A program made the translations under genes and the position numbers. The notes under the pieces were generated by a model. It ran no database searches. It was given only the letters and a program-made list of their open reading frames with translations, and had not been told where the DNA came from. From the NCBI GenBank assembly GCA_030431525.1, contig JAUIJC010000013.1, forward strand, positions 1 to 64,000: a stretch of 64,000 nt of DNA. Reading direction: 5' to 3'. Positions 43,947-52,673 of the stretch are shown here, piece after piece (within the stretch, counting starts at the first letter, position 1; each line of letters starts with the position of its first letter). This DNA comes from Bacteroidia bacterium (GTDB lineage: Bacteria > Bacteroidota > Bacteroidia > Cytophagales > JAAEPT01).

Positions 43947-43985
43947 CAAAAAAGGGTTGCCCAGTTATGAGCAACCCTTTTTTGA
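43947..43985. terminator. Bidirectional rho-independent terminator
   Basis: AAAAAAGGGTTGC-loop-GCAACCCTTTTTT between converging genes, with A- and T-runs on both sides. Confidence 0.9.
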
Positions 43986-43988
43986 TTA

Positions 43989-45047
43989 TTACTGATTCAC
44001 AAAGGACAAGATTTCTTGTTGAAATTTCTCAGGAGCGCTGATGTAGGGCTCATGGCTGGATGCTGGAAAAATGGATAGGGTTTTATCAGAAGCGCCGAGG
44101 TTATCAAACACATCTTGGGTTTCCTCTGGAACGATAAGGTCGTCGTATTTTCCAGTGATAAACAGACAAGGAATGCTAATGTCCTTCACCGCCTGAATCA
44201 GATTTACACCTTCGGCATCCTCGTTCAACGCATCGTTGACCAGTTCAAGATTGTTTGAGGCATAAGAAGGGAAAGGGTTGTAGGAAGAGGCGAAGCCAAT
44301 GCCCAAGTATTGACGCACGGAAAGCGTTGCCAATTCCTCTGGAATGATGAATTCTCCGGGCCAACCGATATAGGAGCGCAATTCGTTTTTCTGGTCACGA
44401 TTTTCAATCACGGGATTGGCTTGTACCCATGCCAAGGCCTCTTGCCAGTGCGTATTGTCTTGGTCTTTGGCCAATTCCTCTTCAGCAATGTTTTTCAGGA
44501 AAGTACGACGGTATTGCCAGCTCAAATCGTAGTCAAAATTATAGGCGCCATCCACCGAAATCCAGCCAGCAATTTTGTTCTGAAGGCCATCTGTCAACAG
44601 ATAGTTGGCTCCGATAAACCCACCAAAACTGTGTCCCATAAGGTAGATTTCAGGCTCATTATACTTGGCTTTCAGCACTGAAATAATGGCATCTAAATCA
44701 CGCACGTATTGTGCAAGGGTTAATGTTTTTGGATCCAAATTTCCTTGGGCATTGCCACAGCCTCGCTGGTCGTAGTAGATCATGGCGACTTCCTTTTCGA
44801 GCTGTTCGCTCCAGCCAAACATATCCGCTCTCGCCACGTCAATGCTGGTCAGACCAGGTCCTCCGTTGATGTAGATGACCATTTTTTTGGAGGCGGTATT
44901 TCCCTTCACCCACACGGGTAATTGTGTGCCTTCGATATCCACATGAAAGAAGGTGTCCGTGTTTTCCTCTAACTCAAATTTCTCGCAAGAAGTGATGCCC
45001 AACAGACTAAGCAGAATAAGTGAAAATAGGGTGAAGTGCTTTTTCAT
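43989..45047 (-). CDS. Lipoprotein alpha/beta hydrolase (S33-like)
   Basis: 352 residues, with lipoprotein signal MKKHFTLFSLILLSLLGITSC (Cys21). Alpha/beta-hydrolase fold with the oxyanion loop NGGPGLTSID, IYYDQRGCGNAQG, nucleophile elbow GHSFGG, the acid in TGKYDDLIVPE, and the His in SSHEPYISAPE. The GGPG and DQRGCG features are those of proline-iminopeptidase-like S33 enzymes, so a peptidase or esterase facing the periplasm or surface is likely. Seven bases upstream ends the barrel gene on the same strand, so they are co-transcribed. Confidence 0.87.
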   Translation of the reverse strand: MKKHFTLFSLILLSLLGITSCEKFELEENTDTFFHVDIEGTQLPVWVKGNTASKKMVIYINGGPGLTSIDVARADMFGWSEQLEKEVAMIYYDQRGCGNAQGNLDPKTLTLAQYVRDLDAIISVLKAKYNEPEIYLMGHSFGGFIGANYLLTDGLQNKIAGWISVDGAYNFDYDLSWQYRRTFLKNIAEEELAKDQDNTHWQEALAWVQANPVIENRDQKNELRSYIGWPGEFIIPEELATLSVRQYLGIGFASSYNPFPSYASNNLELVNDALNEDAEGVNLIQAVKDISIPCLFITGKYDDLIVPEETQDVFDNLGASDKTLSIFPASSHEPYISAPEKFQQEILSFVNQ

Positions 45048-45054
45048 GAGAGGC

Positions 45055-45630
45055 TCAGTTTAAGCGGTAATTCAAACCAAGTTCGAGGGCGAAATAGCTC
45101 ACGCTATTCGGGAAATTTGGAACGGCGTACATCCATTGAGGCTTTAGGAAAACATCCATTGGGAGCTTGGTGAGGGGCTCCAAATTTTTTCCGAAAGTCA
45201 GGAACAGGTTGCCTGAAAAATAATTGTGACCTGCTGAGGTCTTACTCACCTCGCCAGAGGCGCTCACCTGATACGTATTGGGGACAAAGGTGCGTAGGTA
45301 GCCGAATCCCGCCCCCACCTCGAAATAATGTCCTTTGGCGTTACGCCGCGTATAGGCAATTTCGGGCATCACAAACAGACCCGTTTGGTAACGGCGGTGA
45401 TAGAAAAAACCAATGGTTGGACTGACTTGTATGCCCTTGTTAACAGTCACCCCGTTTTTCCTTGTTTTCTCCCAAGAACTCAACGAATAATGGGCGCCGA
45501 GTTTAAGCCCTGGGTGGGTAATCATTTCCCCAAAATAGGATGCGCTGATAGACTGCGGTCGCAATCCCTGTCCATGGGCAACGGTCAGGGACATAAAAAG
45601 GAATAGTAATGCAATGAGGTTCCTCATCAT
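45055..45630 (-). CDS. Outer-membrane beta-barrel hypothetical protein
   Basis: 191 residues from ATG 45630 (MMRNLIALLFLFMSLTVAHGQ signal peptide); the open frame reaches back to 45654. Beta-rich sequence with aromatic girdles (GLFVMPEIAYTRRNAKGHYFEVGAGFGYL) and C-terminal strand ALELGLNYRLN typical of outer-membrane barrels. It lies directly upstream of the lipoprotein hydrolase and is probably its operon partner. Function unknown. Confidence 0.65.
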   Translation of the reverse strand: MMRNLIALLFLFMSLTVAHGQGLRPQSISASYFGEMITHPGLKLGAHYSLSSWEKTRKNGVTVNKGIQVSPTIGFFYHRRYQTGLFVMPEIAYTRRNAKGHYFEVGAGFGYLRTFVPNTYQVSASGEVSKTSAGHNYFSGNLFLTFGKNLEPLTKLPMDVFLKPQWMYAVPNFPNSVSYFALELGLNYRLN

Positions 45631-45733
45631 GTTGGTTTGGCATGTGGAAAACACAAGCTACAACATTTATGGGAGGGGGAGGGTTCACGTAATGGGATTC
45701 AAGTAACTGGATTGGGTTATGGCTAGTCATTAA

Positions 45734-46411
45734 TTATGCTTGCCAATATATATTGCTCTTTATGAGTGTTTGTTTGTTGCTTGCAGAAATAGCGTTATTC
45801 TCGTTAATGTCTTTGGAAACAGTTGTGTTTGCTGCAATGATGTTTCCATCATTGATGGTTGTTCCCTTTAGAATCATTGAATGACATCCAACCCACACTT
45901 TGCTTCCAATTTTTATAGGGCTTGGTATGTTTATATGTCGATCATCATGTGAGTTAAAAATTTTATGGAAATCGGTGTCCATAATTGTGATGTTCCATGA
46001 TAGAAGGCAATCGTCTCCAAATTCAATTTTCTTCCTGCAAAGGAGTTTTGTATTACTCCCTGAACTAAAGTTTTTCCCAATTGTAAGTTCTCCGTTGTTA
46101 AGGATAGAAATGGTTGATCCATTGCCAAATGAGGTATTTCCTTTTAGCCTAAGTGTCCCTTCAATTTGCAAGATGGTTGGGAGGTTTTTGTAGTCAAATG
46201 CGGCTCCTCCATAGCCTATTTTAATCATCCCTGTTTTGAGCTTTTTAGGTAGTTCAATCCTTCCTTTTAGGGAAAGGAATTTTGTTTTTTTATGGACTAA
46301 AATCGGAAGCCTAATGGCTTCTTTGAATTTCAGGTATTTGAAGTTTATCCAAAGGGATTTTAAGGTAATCCTTTTGATGAAGGTGAAAGTGGAATAAATT
46401 TTATGTTTCAT
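45734..46411 (-). CDS. Left-handed beta-helix acyltransferase (WcaF/NodL-like)
   Basis: 225 residues. Hexapeptide-repeat acyltransferase: LQIEGTLRLKGNTSFGNGSTISILNNGELTIGKN (coils), the catalytic His region ITIMDTDFHKIF, and the C-terminal PIKIGSKVWVGCHSMILKGTTINDGNIIAANTTVSKDI. Likely O-acetylates a surface polysaccharide or lipopolysaccharide sugar. It is visibly AT-rich compared with neighbouring genes and stands without other glycan genes, so acquisition by transfer is plausible. Confidence 0.85.
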   Translation of the reverse strand: MKHKIYSTFTFIKRITLKSLWINFKYLKFKEAIRLPILVHKKTKFLSLKGRIELPKKLKTGMIKIGYGGAAFDYKNLPTILQIEGTLRLKGNTSFGNGSTISILNNGELTIGKNFSSGSNTKLLCRKKIEFGDDCLLSWNITIMDTDFHKIFNSHDDRHINIPSPIKIGSKVWVGCHSMILKGTTINDGNIIAANTTVSKDINENNAISASNKQTLIKSNIYWQA

Positions 46412-46444
46412 ATTTAATCAGGATTGTAAATAACACCGTAGTCA

Positions 46445-49264
46445 TCAATGCGCCTCCAACCAGTTACTCCCCGTGCCCATCCCCACTTCCAATGGCACTT
46501 CCAACTCAATCGCTTCTTTCATAAACTGAGCGACCTTTTCTTGAAGCAGTTCCAGCTCATCCTTGTGTGCCTCGAAGACCAATTCATCGTGTACTTGTAG
46601 GATCATGCGCGACTTCAGGTTTTCGGTCTTCATCCATTGGTGGATGTTGATCATGGCGATTTTGATGAGGTCGGCGGCGGAGCCTTGGATGGGGGCGTTG
46701 ATGGCATTGCGCTCTGCGAATCCACGGACGGTGGCGTTGCGCGAATTGATGTCGCGGAGGTAACGACGTCTGCCCAAAATGGTTTCCACGTATCCGTTGT
46801 CTTGGGCATCGTGGACGGCGGTGTCCATATAATCCTTGATGGCAGGAAATTCACGGAAGTAGGCTTCGATGATTTCGGCGGCCTCTTTGCGAGGGATGTT
46901 GATGCGCTGGGAAAGACCGAATGCCGAGATGCCGTAGATGATGCCGAAGTTGACGGTTTTGGCCTTGCGGCGCTGGTCGTCGGTCACTTCCTCCAATGGG
47001 ACGCCCCAGACTTTGGCGGCGGTGGTGGCGTGAATGTCGCGGCCGTTTTTAAAGGCGTCAATCATGGCCTCGTCCTTGGCGAAGGCGGCCATGATGCGTA
47101 GTTCAATTTGGGAGTAGTCGGCGGAAAGGAGGGTGTAGTCCTCGCCTTCGGGCACGAATGCCTTACGGATGCTCCGTCCGCGTTCGGTGCGGATTGGAAT
47201 GTTTTGCAGGTTCGGGTTGGTGGAGCTCAATCGGCCAGTGGCGGCCACGGCTTGGTTGTAAGAGGTGTGGATGCGTCCGTCCTTCTGGCTGACCAATTTG
47301 GGGAGGGCGTCCACGTAGGTGTTGCGGAGTTTTTGCGCCTCACGCCACGAGAGGATATGGTCGATGATTTCGTGGTCCTTGGCGAGCTTGGACAGCGTTT
47401 CCTCGCTGGTGGAGTACTGTCCTGTTTTGGTCTTTTTGGCCTTCGGGTCGAGTTGCATCTTCCCGAAGAGGATTTCACCCATTTGTTTTGGGGAGGCGAT
47501 GTTGAACTCTTCGCCAGCCAACTCAAAGATTTTAGTTTGGAGGTTATTGGCCTCGGTTTCCAGCTCCTTGGAAATTTCCGCCAAGGCGTCTTCGTTGATT
47601 TTCACCCCATTGGTTTCCATCTCGGCGAGCACCTCCACCAAGGGCATTTCCACTTCGTTGAACAGCTTTTTGAGGCCGTTTTTCTCGATTTGTGGGGCAA
47701 AGGCCTGTTTGAGTTGGAGCGTGATGTCGGCATCCTCAGCGGCGTAATCGACAATTTGCTCAGGCTCCAAGTCAGCCATGGACTTCTGGTTTTTTCCCTT
47801 TTTGCCGATAAGCGTTTCGATGGAGATTGGCGCGTAATGCAAATAATGTTCGGCCAAATAATCCATATTGTGTTTGCCGTCTGGGCTGATGAGGTAGTGC
47901 GCCAGCATGGTGTCGAAGGACTGTCCGCCCAGCTCCACGCCATAGTTGCGCATTACTGTGAGGTCGTATTTGAGGTTCTGACCAATTTTTGAAATGTTCG
48001 GGTTCTCCAAGACCCCACGGAATTCCTCAACGATTTTTTGGGCTTCCTCCTGATACTTCGGGCATGGCACATAATAGGCCTCGCCTTTAACGTAGGAAAA
48101 ACACATGCCCACCAGTTCAGCCTCGTTGGCTTGTAGGCTTGAAGTTTCGGTATCGAAAGCGAATTCGTCCTGCTTTTCCAGATAGCCCACCAAGCTTTTG
48201 CGAAGCTCGGGAGTGTCAATCAGGTGGTAGTGGTGTAGGGAATTGTCTGCCGTTTTGAGGACGATGTTTTCATTGATGGCTGGCTCTGGCTCCTCAATTT
48301 CAGCCTTGGCTTTAGCTGGTGCTGGCGTCGCCACGGGATTTCCGAACAAATCCATTTGTCCGCCTGCTGGCGCTTTTTTGGCCACAGGTTTCGGCTTTTC
48401 GCCGAGCAGTCGTTGGGAAAGGGTGCGGAATTCCATTTCCTGAAAAATTGCCGACACTTTTTCCTTGTCGAAGCCCGTGTATTCCATTTCCTCCTCGGTC
48501 CATTCCACGGGAACGTCGGTGTGGATGGTGGCCAAATGCTTGGAAAGGATGCCCTGTTGGCCGAACTCGATGACCTTCTCTTTTTGTTTTCCTTTTAGTT
48601 GGTCAGCGTTTTCCACGAGGCCTTCCACCGAGCCGTATTGGGCAATCAGCTTTTGGGCGGTTTTCTCCCCGATTCCTGGAATGCCAGGGATGTTGTCGGA
48701 GGCATCACCCCAAAGGCCCAAGATATCGGCCACTTGGTCAACGCGTTCCACCTTCCATTTATCGAGGACTTTCTGCACATCGTAAACTTCCACGCCCTTG
48801 CCCATATAATTGGGCTTGTAGAGAAAGACGTTATCACGAACAAGCTGGCAATAGTCCTTATCGGGGGTCATCATGTAAACCTCAAATCCCTTGTCAGAGG
48901 CTTGCCATGCCACGGTTCCCACAACGTCATCAGCCTCGAAGCCTGGCTTCTCCAAAATTGGAATGTTGAAGGCGGAAATGAGATCGCGGATGATCGGAAG
49001 GGAAAGGGTGATGTCCTCGGGTTGCGCTTCGCGATGCGCCTTGTACTCGGCGTATTCCTCATGCCTAAAGGTTGGCTCCTTGGTGTCGAAGCAAACAGCG
49101 ATATGCGACGGCCCTTCGTTCTTGATGATGTCCAACAAGGTGTTGGTGAAACCGAGTACACAGCCTGTGTTGAATCCCTTGGAATTGATCCGTGGGTTCT
49201 TGCTGAAGGCGAAATGTGCGCGGTAAATCAGGGCGAAGGCGTCGAGGAGGAAAAGCTTTTTCAT
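46445..49264 (-). CDS. polA: PolA, DNA polymerase I
   Basis: 939 residues from the ATG at 49264 (MKKLFLLDAFALIYRAHFAF). The 5-prime exonuclease domain comes first (DAFALIYRAHFAF, FEADDVVGT, GDASDNIPGIPGIGEKTA). The central 3-prime exonuclease domain keeps its metal ligands (EFAFDTETSS, LKYDLTVMRN, DYAAEDADITLQL), so proofreading is likely. The polymerase domain has motif A DYSQIELRIMAAF, motif B RRKAKTVNFGIIYGISAFGL, and motif C QVHDELVFE. It repairs gaps and processes Okazaki fragments. Part of its start region seems duplicated upstream, near 49412-49437. Confidence 0.97.
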   Translation of the reverse strand: MKKLFLLDAFALIYRAHFAFSKNPRINSKGFNTGCVLGFTNTLLDIIKNEGPSHIAVCFDTKEPTFRHEEYAEYKAHREAQPEDITLSLPIIRDLISAFNIPILEKPGFEADDVVGTVAWQASDKGFEVYMMTPDKDYCQLVRDNVFLYKPNYMGKGVEVYDVQKVLDKWKVERVDQVADILGLWGDASDNIPGIPGIGEKTAQKLIAQYGSVEGLVENADQLKGKQKEKVIEFGQQGILSKHLATIHTDVPVEWTEEEMEYTGFDKEKVSAIFQEMEFRTLSQRLLGEKPKPVAKKAPAGGQMDLFGNPVATPAPAKAKAEIEEPEPAINENIVLKTADNSLHHYHLIDTPELRKSLVGYLEKQDEFAFDTETSSLQANEAELVGMCFSYVKGEAYYVPCPKYQEEAQKIVEEFRGVLENPNISKIGQNLKYDLTVMRNYGVELGGQSFDTMLAHYLISPDGKHNMDYLAEHYLHYAPISIETLIGKKGKNQKSMADLEPEQIVDYAAEDADITLQLKQAFAPQIEKNGLKKLFNEVEMPLVEVLAEMETNGVKINEDALAEISKELETEANNLQTKIFELAGEEFNIASPKQMGEILFGKMQLDPKAKKTKTGQYSTSEETLSKLAKDHEIIDHILSWREAQKLRNTYVDALPKLVSQKDGRIHTSYNQAVAATGRLSSTNPNLQNIPIRTERGRSIRKAFVPEGEDYTLLSADYSQIELRIMAAFAKDEAMIDAFKNGRDIHATTAAKVWGVPLEEVTDDQRRKAKTVNFGIIYGISAFGLSQRINIPRKEAAEIIEAYFREFPAIKDYMDTAVHDAQDNGYVETILGRRRYLRDINSRNATVRGFAERNAINAPIQGSAADLIKIAMINIHQWMKTENLKSRMILQVHDELVFEAHKDELELLQEKVAQFMKEAIELEVPLEVGMGTGSNWLEAH

Positions 49265-49284
49265 AGACGGGGATTGGGGCATTT

Positions 49285-49375
49285 CTCATCGGTAGGTATA
49301 AAACCTACCGCTAAGGACAGCGCATGGCAACCGCTGGCTGTCTCTATAGCGTCAGGTTTCATACCTGACGTACTT
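49285..49375. repeat. Modular three-hairpin element, copy E (variant modules)
   Basis: Hairpin 1 CGGTAGGT-ATAAA-ACCTACCG at 49290-49310; the connector GCTAAGGA as in copies B and C; a longer central stem (ACAGCG ... CGCTGGCTGT); the connector TATAGC; hairpin 3 CGTCAGGT-TTCAT-ACCTGACG at 49350-49370. The layout is that of copies A-D with different hairpin sequences. Confidence 0.75.
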
Positions 49376-49428
49376 AAGAGGTTTCCCAAATATCCGTGAA
49401 AAAAAGGGCTTTTGCATAGGTGGGGATT

Positions 49429-49473
49429 GGGACATTAGATAAGGTAGGTTTTTACCTGACGATTCAATGTCCC
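49429..49473. repeat. Short inverted repeat upstream of polA
   Basis: Outer arms GGGACATT (49429-49436) and AATGTCCC (49466-49473) around AGGTAGGTTTTTACCTGACG, which joins half-modules of hairpins 1 and 3 of element E. Confidence 0.65.
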
Positions 49474-49628
49474 CCGAGATGTACCATTATTGGCCAAAAA
49501 CCCTTATATTGGAAAAAGCGCCAAACTCAAAATTTGGCTAAAAAAGCGATTTTGATTCGCTTTCAATTGGATTGATGACGTGCGCAACGGTCCCCTAAAC
49601 CGTTGTATGTACATATATTGCTACTGCG

Positions 49629-52574
49629 ATGAAGGTTTCCACGACCCAGCCTTTCAAGTTGATTTACTCCATTTTCGCCCATGAGTTTTTGGGGTATCTG
49701 TTTGAGTCCTTTGTGATTCAGGTGAACACCAAGGGGGAGTTGACTTTTGTGCATCAGAATATTTCCCACCTGAACATGGAGGAGTTTGCCGACGGCTTGG
49801 ATGCAACCGATTACCGGTTGATTGAGCTGATGGATTCCATCCAACAAGACGTGGTGGTGCATAAGTTCCACAAGAAGAAGATGAATGCCACGGAATTCTT
49901 CTTGAAGGTGTATGACAAGGAGAAGGGCAACAAGGATTTGCAGAAGGAGATTGAGCAGTACATCGACGAGAAGAAGGCGAAGATTCTTCCGCTGTTGAAG
50001 GATAAGTCGGTGTATGTGATGGGAGAGGACGGTGAACCAGCAGGTCGCCCGATTGAAATGTGTCAAGATCCCGCTTCCATTTGGTTCCATTTTCACCGCA
50101 ACGAGGACAGCACCCATTATTACCCGACCATCAAACATGGCGAGGGAAAGGTGCAGTTCCAGTACAACAAGTCACAGGTGTTGTGTAATGACCCAGGCTG
50201 GTTGCTGATTGGTGAGCAGAAAATCATGACGTTTGAGCCCCAAGTTTTGGGCACGAAATTGAAGCCTTTCCTCAACAAAAATCACATCGTCATTCCACGT
50301 AAGGTGGAGGAAACTTATTTCCAAAAATTTGTGACGCCTCTGGTTGCCTCGCACAAGGTGATTCCGCATGGCGAGGGCTTGGAAATCATCGAGGACCGCA
50401 TGGAGGCCAAGCCTATTTTGCGTTTCCGTGATTTGTCAGAGGAGGAAGCCAAAGACATGGCGCCTGTGGAGCGCAAGCGTGGAAAGGTGGTGGACTGGTC
50501 CAATTGGATGCTTTTCGAGCTTTATTTCCAATATGGTGCACATATTTTTCCTGCCCGTCAGGAAGGCCAAAGCAGTGTGAAGTTGGAGCGCACACCCAAA
50601 GGGTTCTTGTTCCATAAAATCCATCGTTCCCTAAACTGGGAGCACAAGCAGGAGGATTGGTTGAATGCTTTGGGTTTGGAGCTTGATCATGGACGTTCGG
50701 TGATGGAAAAGTCACAGGCTTTTGATTGGTTAAAAGTCAATCAGGTTGATTTGGCCAATGAGCAAGTGAAAGTGGAGCAGGAGCAGGTGGATGGCCCAGT
50801 TTATTTCCTTGGTCGCCCAACGATAAGCGTGGAAGTACGCGAGAAACGCGACTGGTTTGATATTCACGCTGTGGTCAAGTTCGGAGAGTTTGAGATTCCA
50901 TTCTTGAAACTCCGCGACCTTGTCCTCAAGAAGAAATATGAATTTTTGTTGCCTGATGGCCGAATGGCTGTTATTCCTGAGTCTTGGCTTAAGGAGTATT
51001 CAGAGTTGCTTCAGTTGAGTGAGCTGAGTGGTGATGACGAGGACATGCTTCGTTTGCACAAGCACCACATGGCGCTTGTCAAGGAATTGGAGCGAGGAAA
51101 GCTCGCCAAGGTTGAATTTGACAAAAAGCTGGAAGGCCTTCGAGATTTCCAATCCATCGAGGATTATGCCTTGCCAAAAGGCTTTAAGGGAACGCTTCGG
51201 CCTTACCAGAAAGCAGGTTATAACTGGCTTCGTTTCCTGAGCACCTATGGCTTTGGAGGCTGTTTGGCTGATGATATGGGTCTGGGTAAAACTGTTCAGA
51301 CCTTGGCGCTGTTGCAACATCACAAAGAGGAGGGAGGTAAGAATGCCTCGCTGTTGGTGATGCCCACTTCCTTGGTGTATAACTGGGAAAAGGAGGCCCA
51401 AAAGTTTGCTCCAGATTTGAAAGTGCTGGTATATACGGGCACTTATCGGGATAAAAATGTAGAGCAATTCGAGGGCTATGATGTGGTGCTCACCTCTTAT
51501 GGCATTGTCCGTTTGGATGTGGATTTGCTCAAAACCTATGAGTTTAACTACATCATTCTCGATGAGTCGCAGGCCATCAAAAATCCAACTTCGCATATTG
51601 CCAAGGCGGTGAAAGAGCTGGATTCCAGCCACCGAATGGTCCTCACGGGTACGCCGGTGGAGAACAGCACCATGGATTTGTGGTCGCAGATGAACTTCGT
51701 CAATCCAGGACTCTTGGGCTCCAAGAAGTTCTTCAAGGACAGCTTCCAGACGGCCATTGAGAAAAAGAACGACGAGGAGAAACGTCAGCGACTTCACGCC
51801 ATCATCAAGCCATTTATTCTCCGTCGCCAAAAAAGTCAGGTATTGACCGAACTTCCGAAAAAGGTCGAGCAGATTTGGTACAGTTCCATGACCAAGGCGC
51901 AGTCCAAGGAATATGAGCGCACCAAATCGTACTACCGCAACAAGATTTTGGAGGAAATGGAGGAGAAGGGTGTTAGCGGTAGCCAGATTACCATTTTGCA
52001 GGGTTTGACCAAGTTGCGTCAGTTGGCCAACCACCCACGTTTGGCAGATCAGGAATCCGAAATCGATTCAGGCAAGTTGGACGATGTGATGGAGCGTATG
52101 GAGGAGGCGATTGTGGGTGAGCACAAGATTTTGGTGTTCAGCCAATTCGTGAAGCACCTTGGCTTGGTCCGTGAGCATTTAGATGAAAAGGGAATCAAAT
52201 ACGCCTACCTCGATGGTTCTACCAAGGACCGCCAAAAAGAGGTGGAGCGTTTCCAAGCCGATGAATCCATTCGGGTATTCCTCATTTCTTTGAAGGCTGG
52301 TGGATTAGGCTTGAATCTCACCGCAGCGGATTATGTGTTTATCCTCGATCCGTGGTGGAACCCTGCCATCGAGAACCAAGCAGTTGACCGTGCCCACCGC
52401 ATGGGCCAAAAGAATACGGTGCACACCTATAAGTTTATCACGAAGGATACCGTAGAGGAGAAAATCCTTCGTCTTCAGGCTTCCAAAAAGGCTTTGGCCA
52501 ATGATTTGATTACCGCCGAGGAAAGCTTTGTGAAGAGTTTAAGTCGAGAGGATATTGCGGATATATTGGCTTAG
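49629..52574 (+). CDS. SNF2-family DEAD/DEAH-type helicase
   Basis: 981 residues. The N-terminal 500 residues are a non-catalytic extension found in bacterial Snf2/HepA-like proteins. The ATPase core starts near residue 515: RPYQKAGYNWLRFLSTYGFGGCL, Walker A ADDMGLGKTVQTLA (near 550), LLVMPTSLVYNWEKEA, DESQ box IILDESQAIKNP (near 641), LTGTPVENSTMDLWSQ, and the C-terminal helicase motifs KILVFSQFVKHLG, YLDGSTKDRQ, ISLKAGGLGLNLTAADYV and NQAVDRAHRMGQ. It remodels protein-DNA or RNA-polymerase complexes using ATP; the exact target is unknown. Confidence 0.94.
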   Translation: MKVSTTQPFKLIYSIFAHEFLGYLFESFVIQVNTKGELTFVHQNISHLNMEEFADGLDATDYRLIELMDSIQQDVVVHKFHKKKMNATEFFLKVYDKEKGNKDLQKEIEQYIDEKKAKILPLLKDKSVYVMGEDGEPAGRPIEMCQDPASIWFHFHRNEDSTHYYPTIKHGEGKVQFQYNKSQVLCNDPGWLLIGEQKIMTFEPQVLGTKLKPFLNKNHIVIPRKVEETYFQKFVTPLVASHKVIPHGEGLEIIEDRMEAKPILRFRDLSEEEAKDMAPVERKRGKVVDWSNWMLFELYFQYGAHIFPARQEGQSSVKLERTPKGFLFHKIHRSLNWEHKQEDWLNALGLELDHGRSVMEKSQAFDWLKVNQVDLANEQVKVEQEQVDGPVYFLGRPTISVEVREKRDWFDIHAVVKFGEFEIPFLKLRDLVLKKKYEFLLPDGRMAVIPESWLKEYSELLQLSELSGDDEDMLRLHKHHMALVKELERGKLAKVEFDKKLEGLRDFQSIEDYALPKGFKGTLRPYQKAGYNWLRFLSTYGFGGCLADDMGLGKTVQTLALLQHHKEEGGKNASLLVMPTSLVYNWEKEAQKFAPDLKVLVYTGTYRDKNVEQFEGYDVVLTSYGIVRLDVDLLKTYEFNYIILDESQAIKNPTSHIAKAVKELDSSHRMVLTGTPVENSTMDLWSQMNFVNPGLLGSKKFFKDSFQTAIEKKNDEEKRQRLHAIIKPFILRRQKSQVLTELPKKVEQIWYSSMTKAQSKEYERTKSYYRNKILEEMEEKGVSGSQITILQGLTKLRQLANHPRLADQESEIDSGKLDDVMERMEEAIVGEHKILVFSQFVKHLGLVREHLDEKGIKYAYLDGSTKDRQKEVERFQADESIRVFLISLKAGGLGLNLTAADYVFILDPWWNPAIENQAVDRAHRMGQKNTVHTYKFITKDTVEEKILRLQASKKALANDLITAEESFVKSLSREDIADILA

Positions 52575-52596
52575 AGATTATTTATGTTTCCAGCTT

Positions 52597-52634
52597 TAGG
52601 GGCGATGCTTGTTTGAGAGCATTGCCCCTTTTAC
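52597..52634 (+). terminator. Rho-independent terminator of the SNF2 gene
   Basis: AGGGGCAATGCTCTC-type stem (AGGGGCGATGCTTG ... GAGAGCATTGCCCCTTTT) 23 bp after the stop. Confidence 0.8.
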
Positions 52635-52639
52635 TTTTG
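52612..52639 (+). promoter_or_regulatory. Possible Bacteroidota-type promoter for the LRR protein gene
   Basis: TACTTTTG at 52632-52639 fits the -7 consensus TAnnTTTG, and TTTG lies at 52612-52615. The spacing is a little short, and the box overlaps a terminator hairpin, so this is a weak assignment. Confidence 0.3.
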
Positions 52640-52673
52640 CGCTGTTTTTAAACCGTTTTAACCTTTTTCAAAA

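Larger units (their letters stand above)
49265..49628. other. Gene-free polA/SNF2 divergent interval with repeats
   Basis: A 364-bp interval holding element E (49285-49375), a second palindromic segment at 49429-49473, and a partial copy of the polA start region. The sequence at 49474-49628 shows no feature that I can name; it must contain the promoter of the SNF2 gene. Confidence 0.7.

Noticed and set aside
47108-47992. Rightward open frame of 294 codons
   Set aside because: It lies opposite polA in a region coding for conserved exonuclease and polymerase motifs; no independent start context or family.
51000-52034. Leftward open frame of 344 codons
   Set aside because: Shadow of the SNF2 helicase core, which has all helicase motifs on the other strand.
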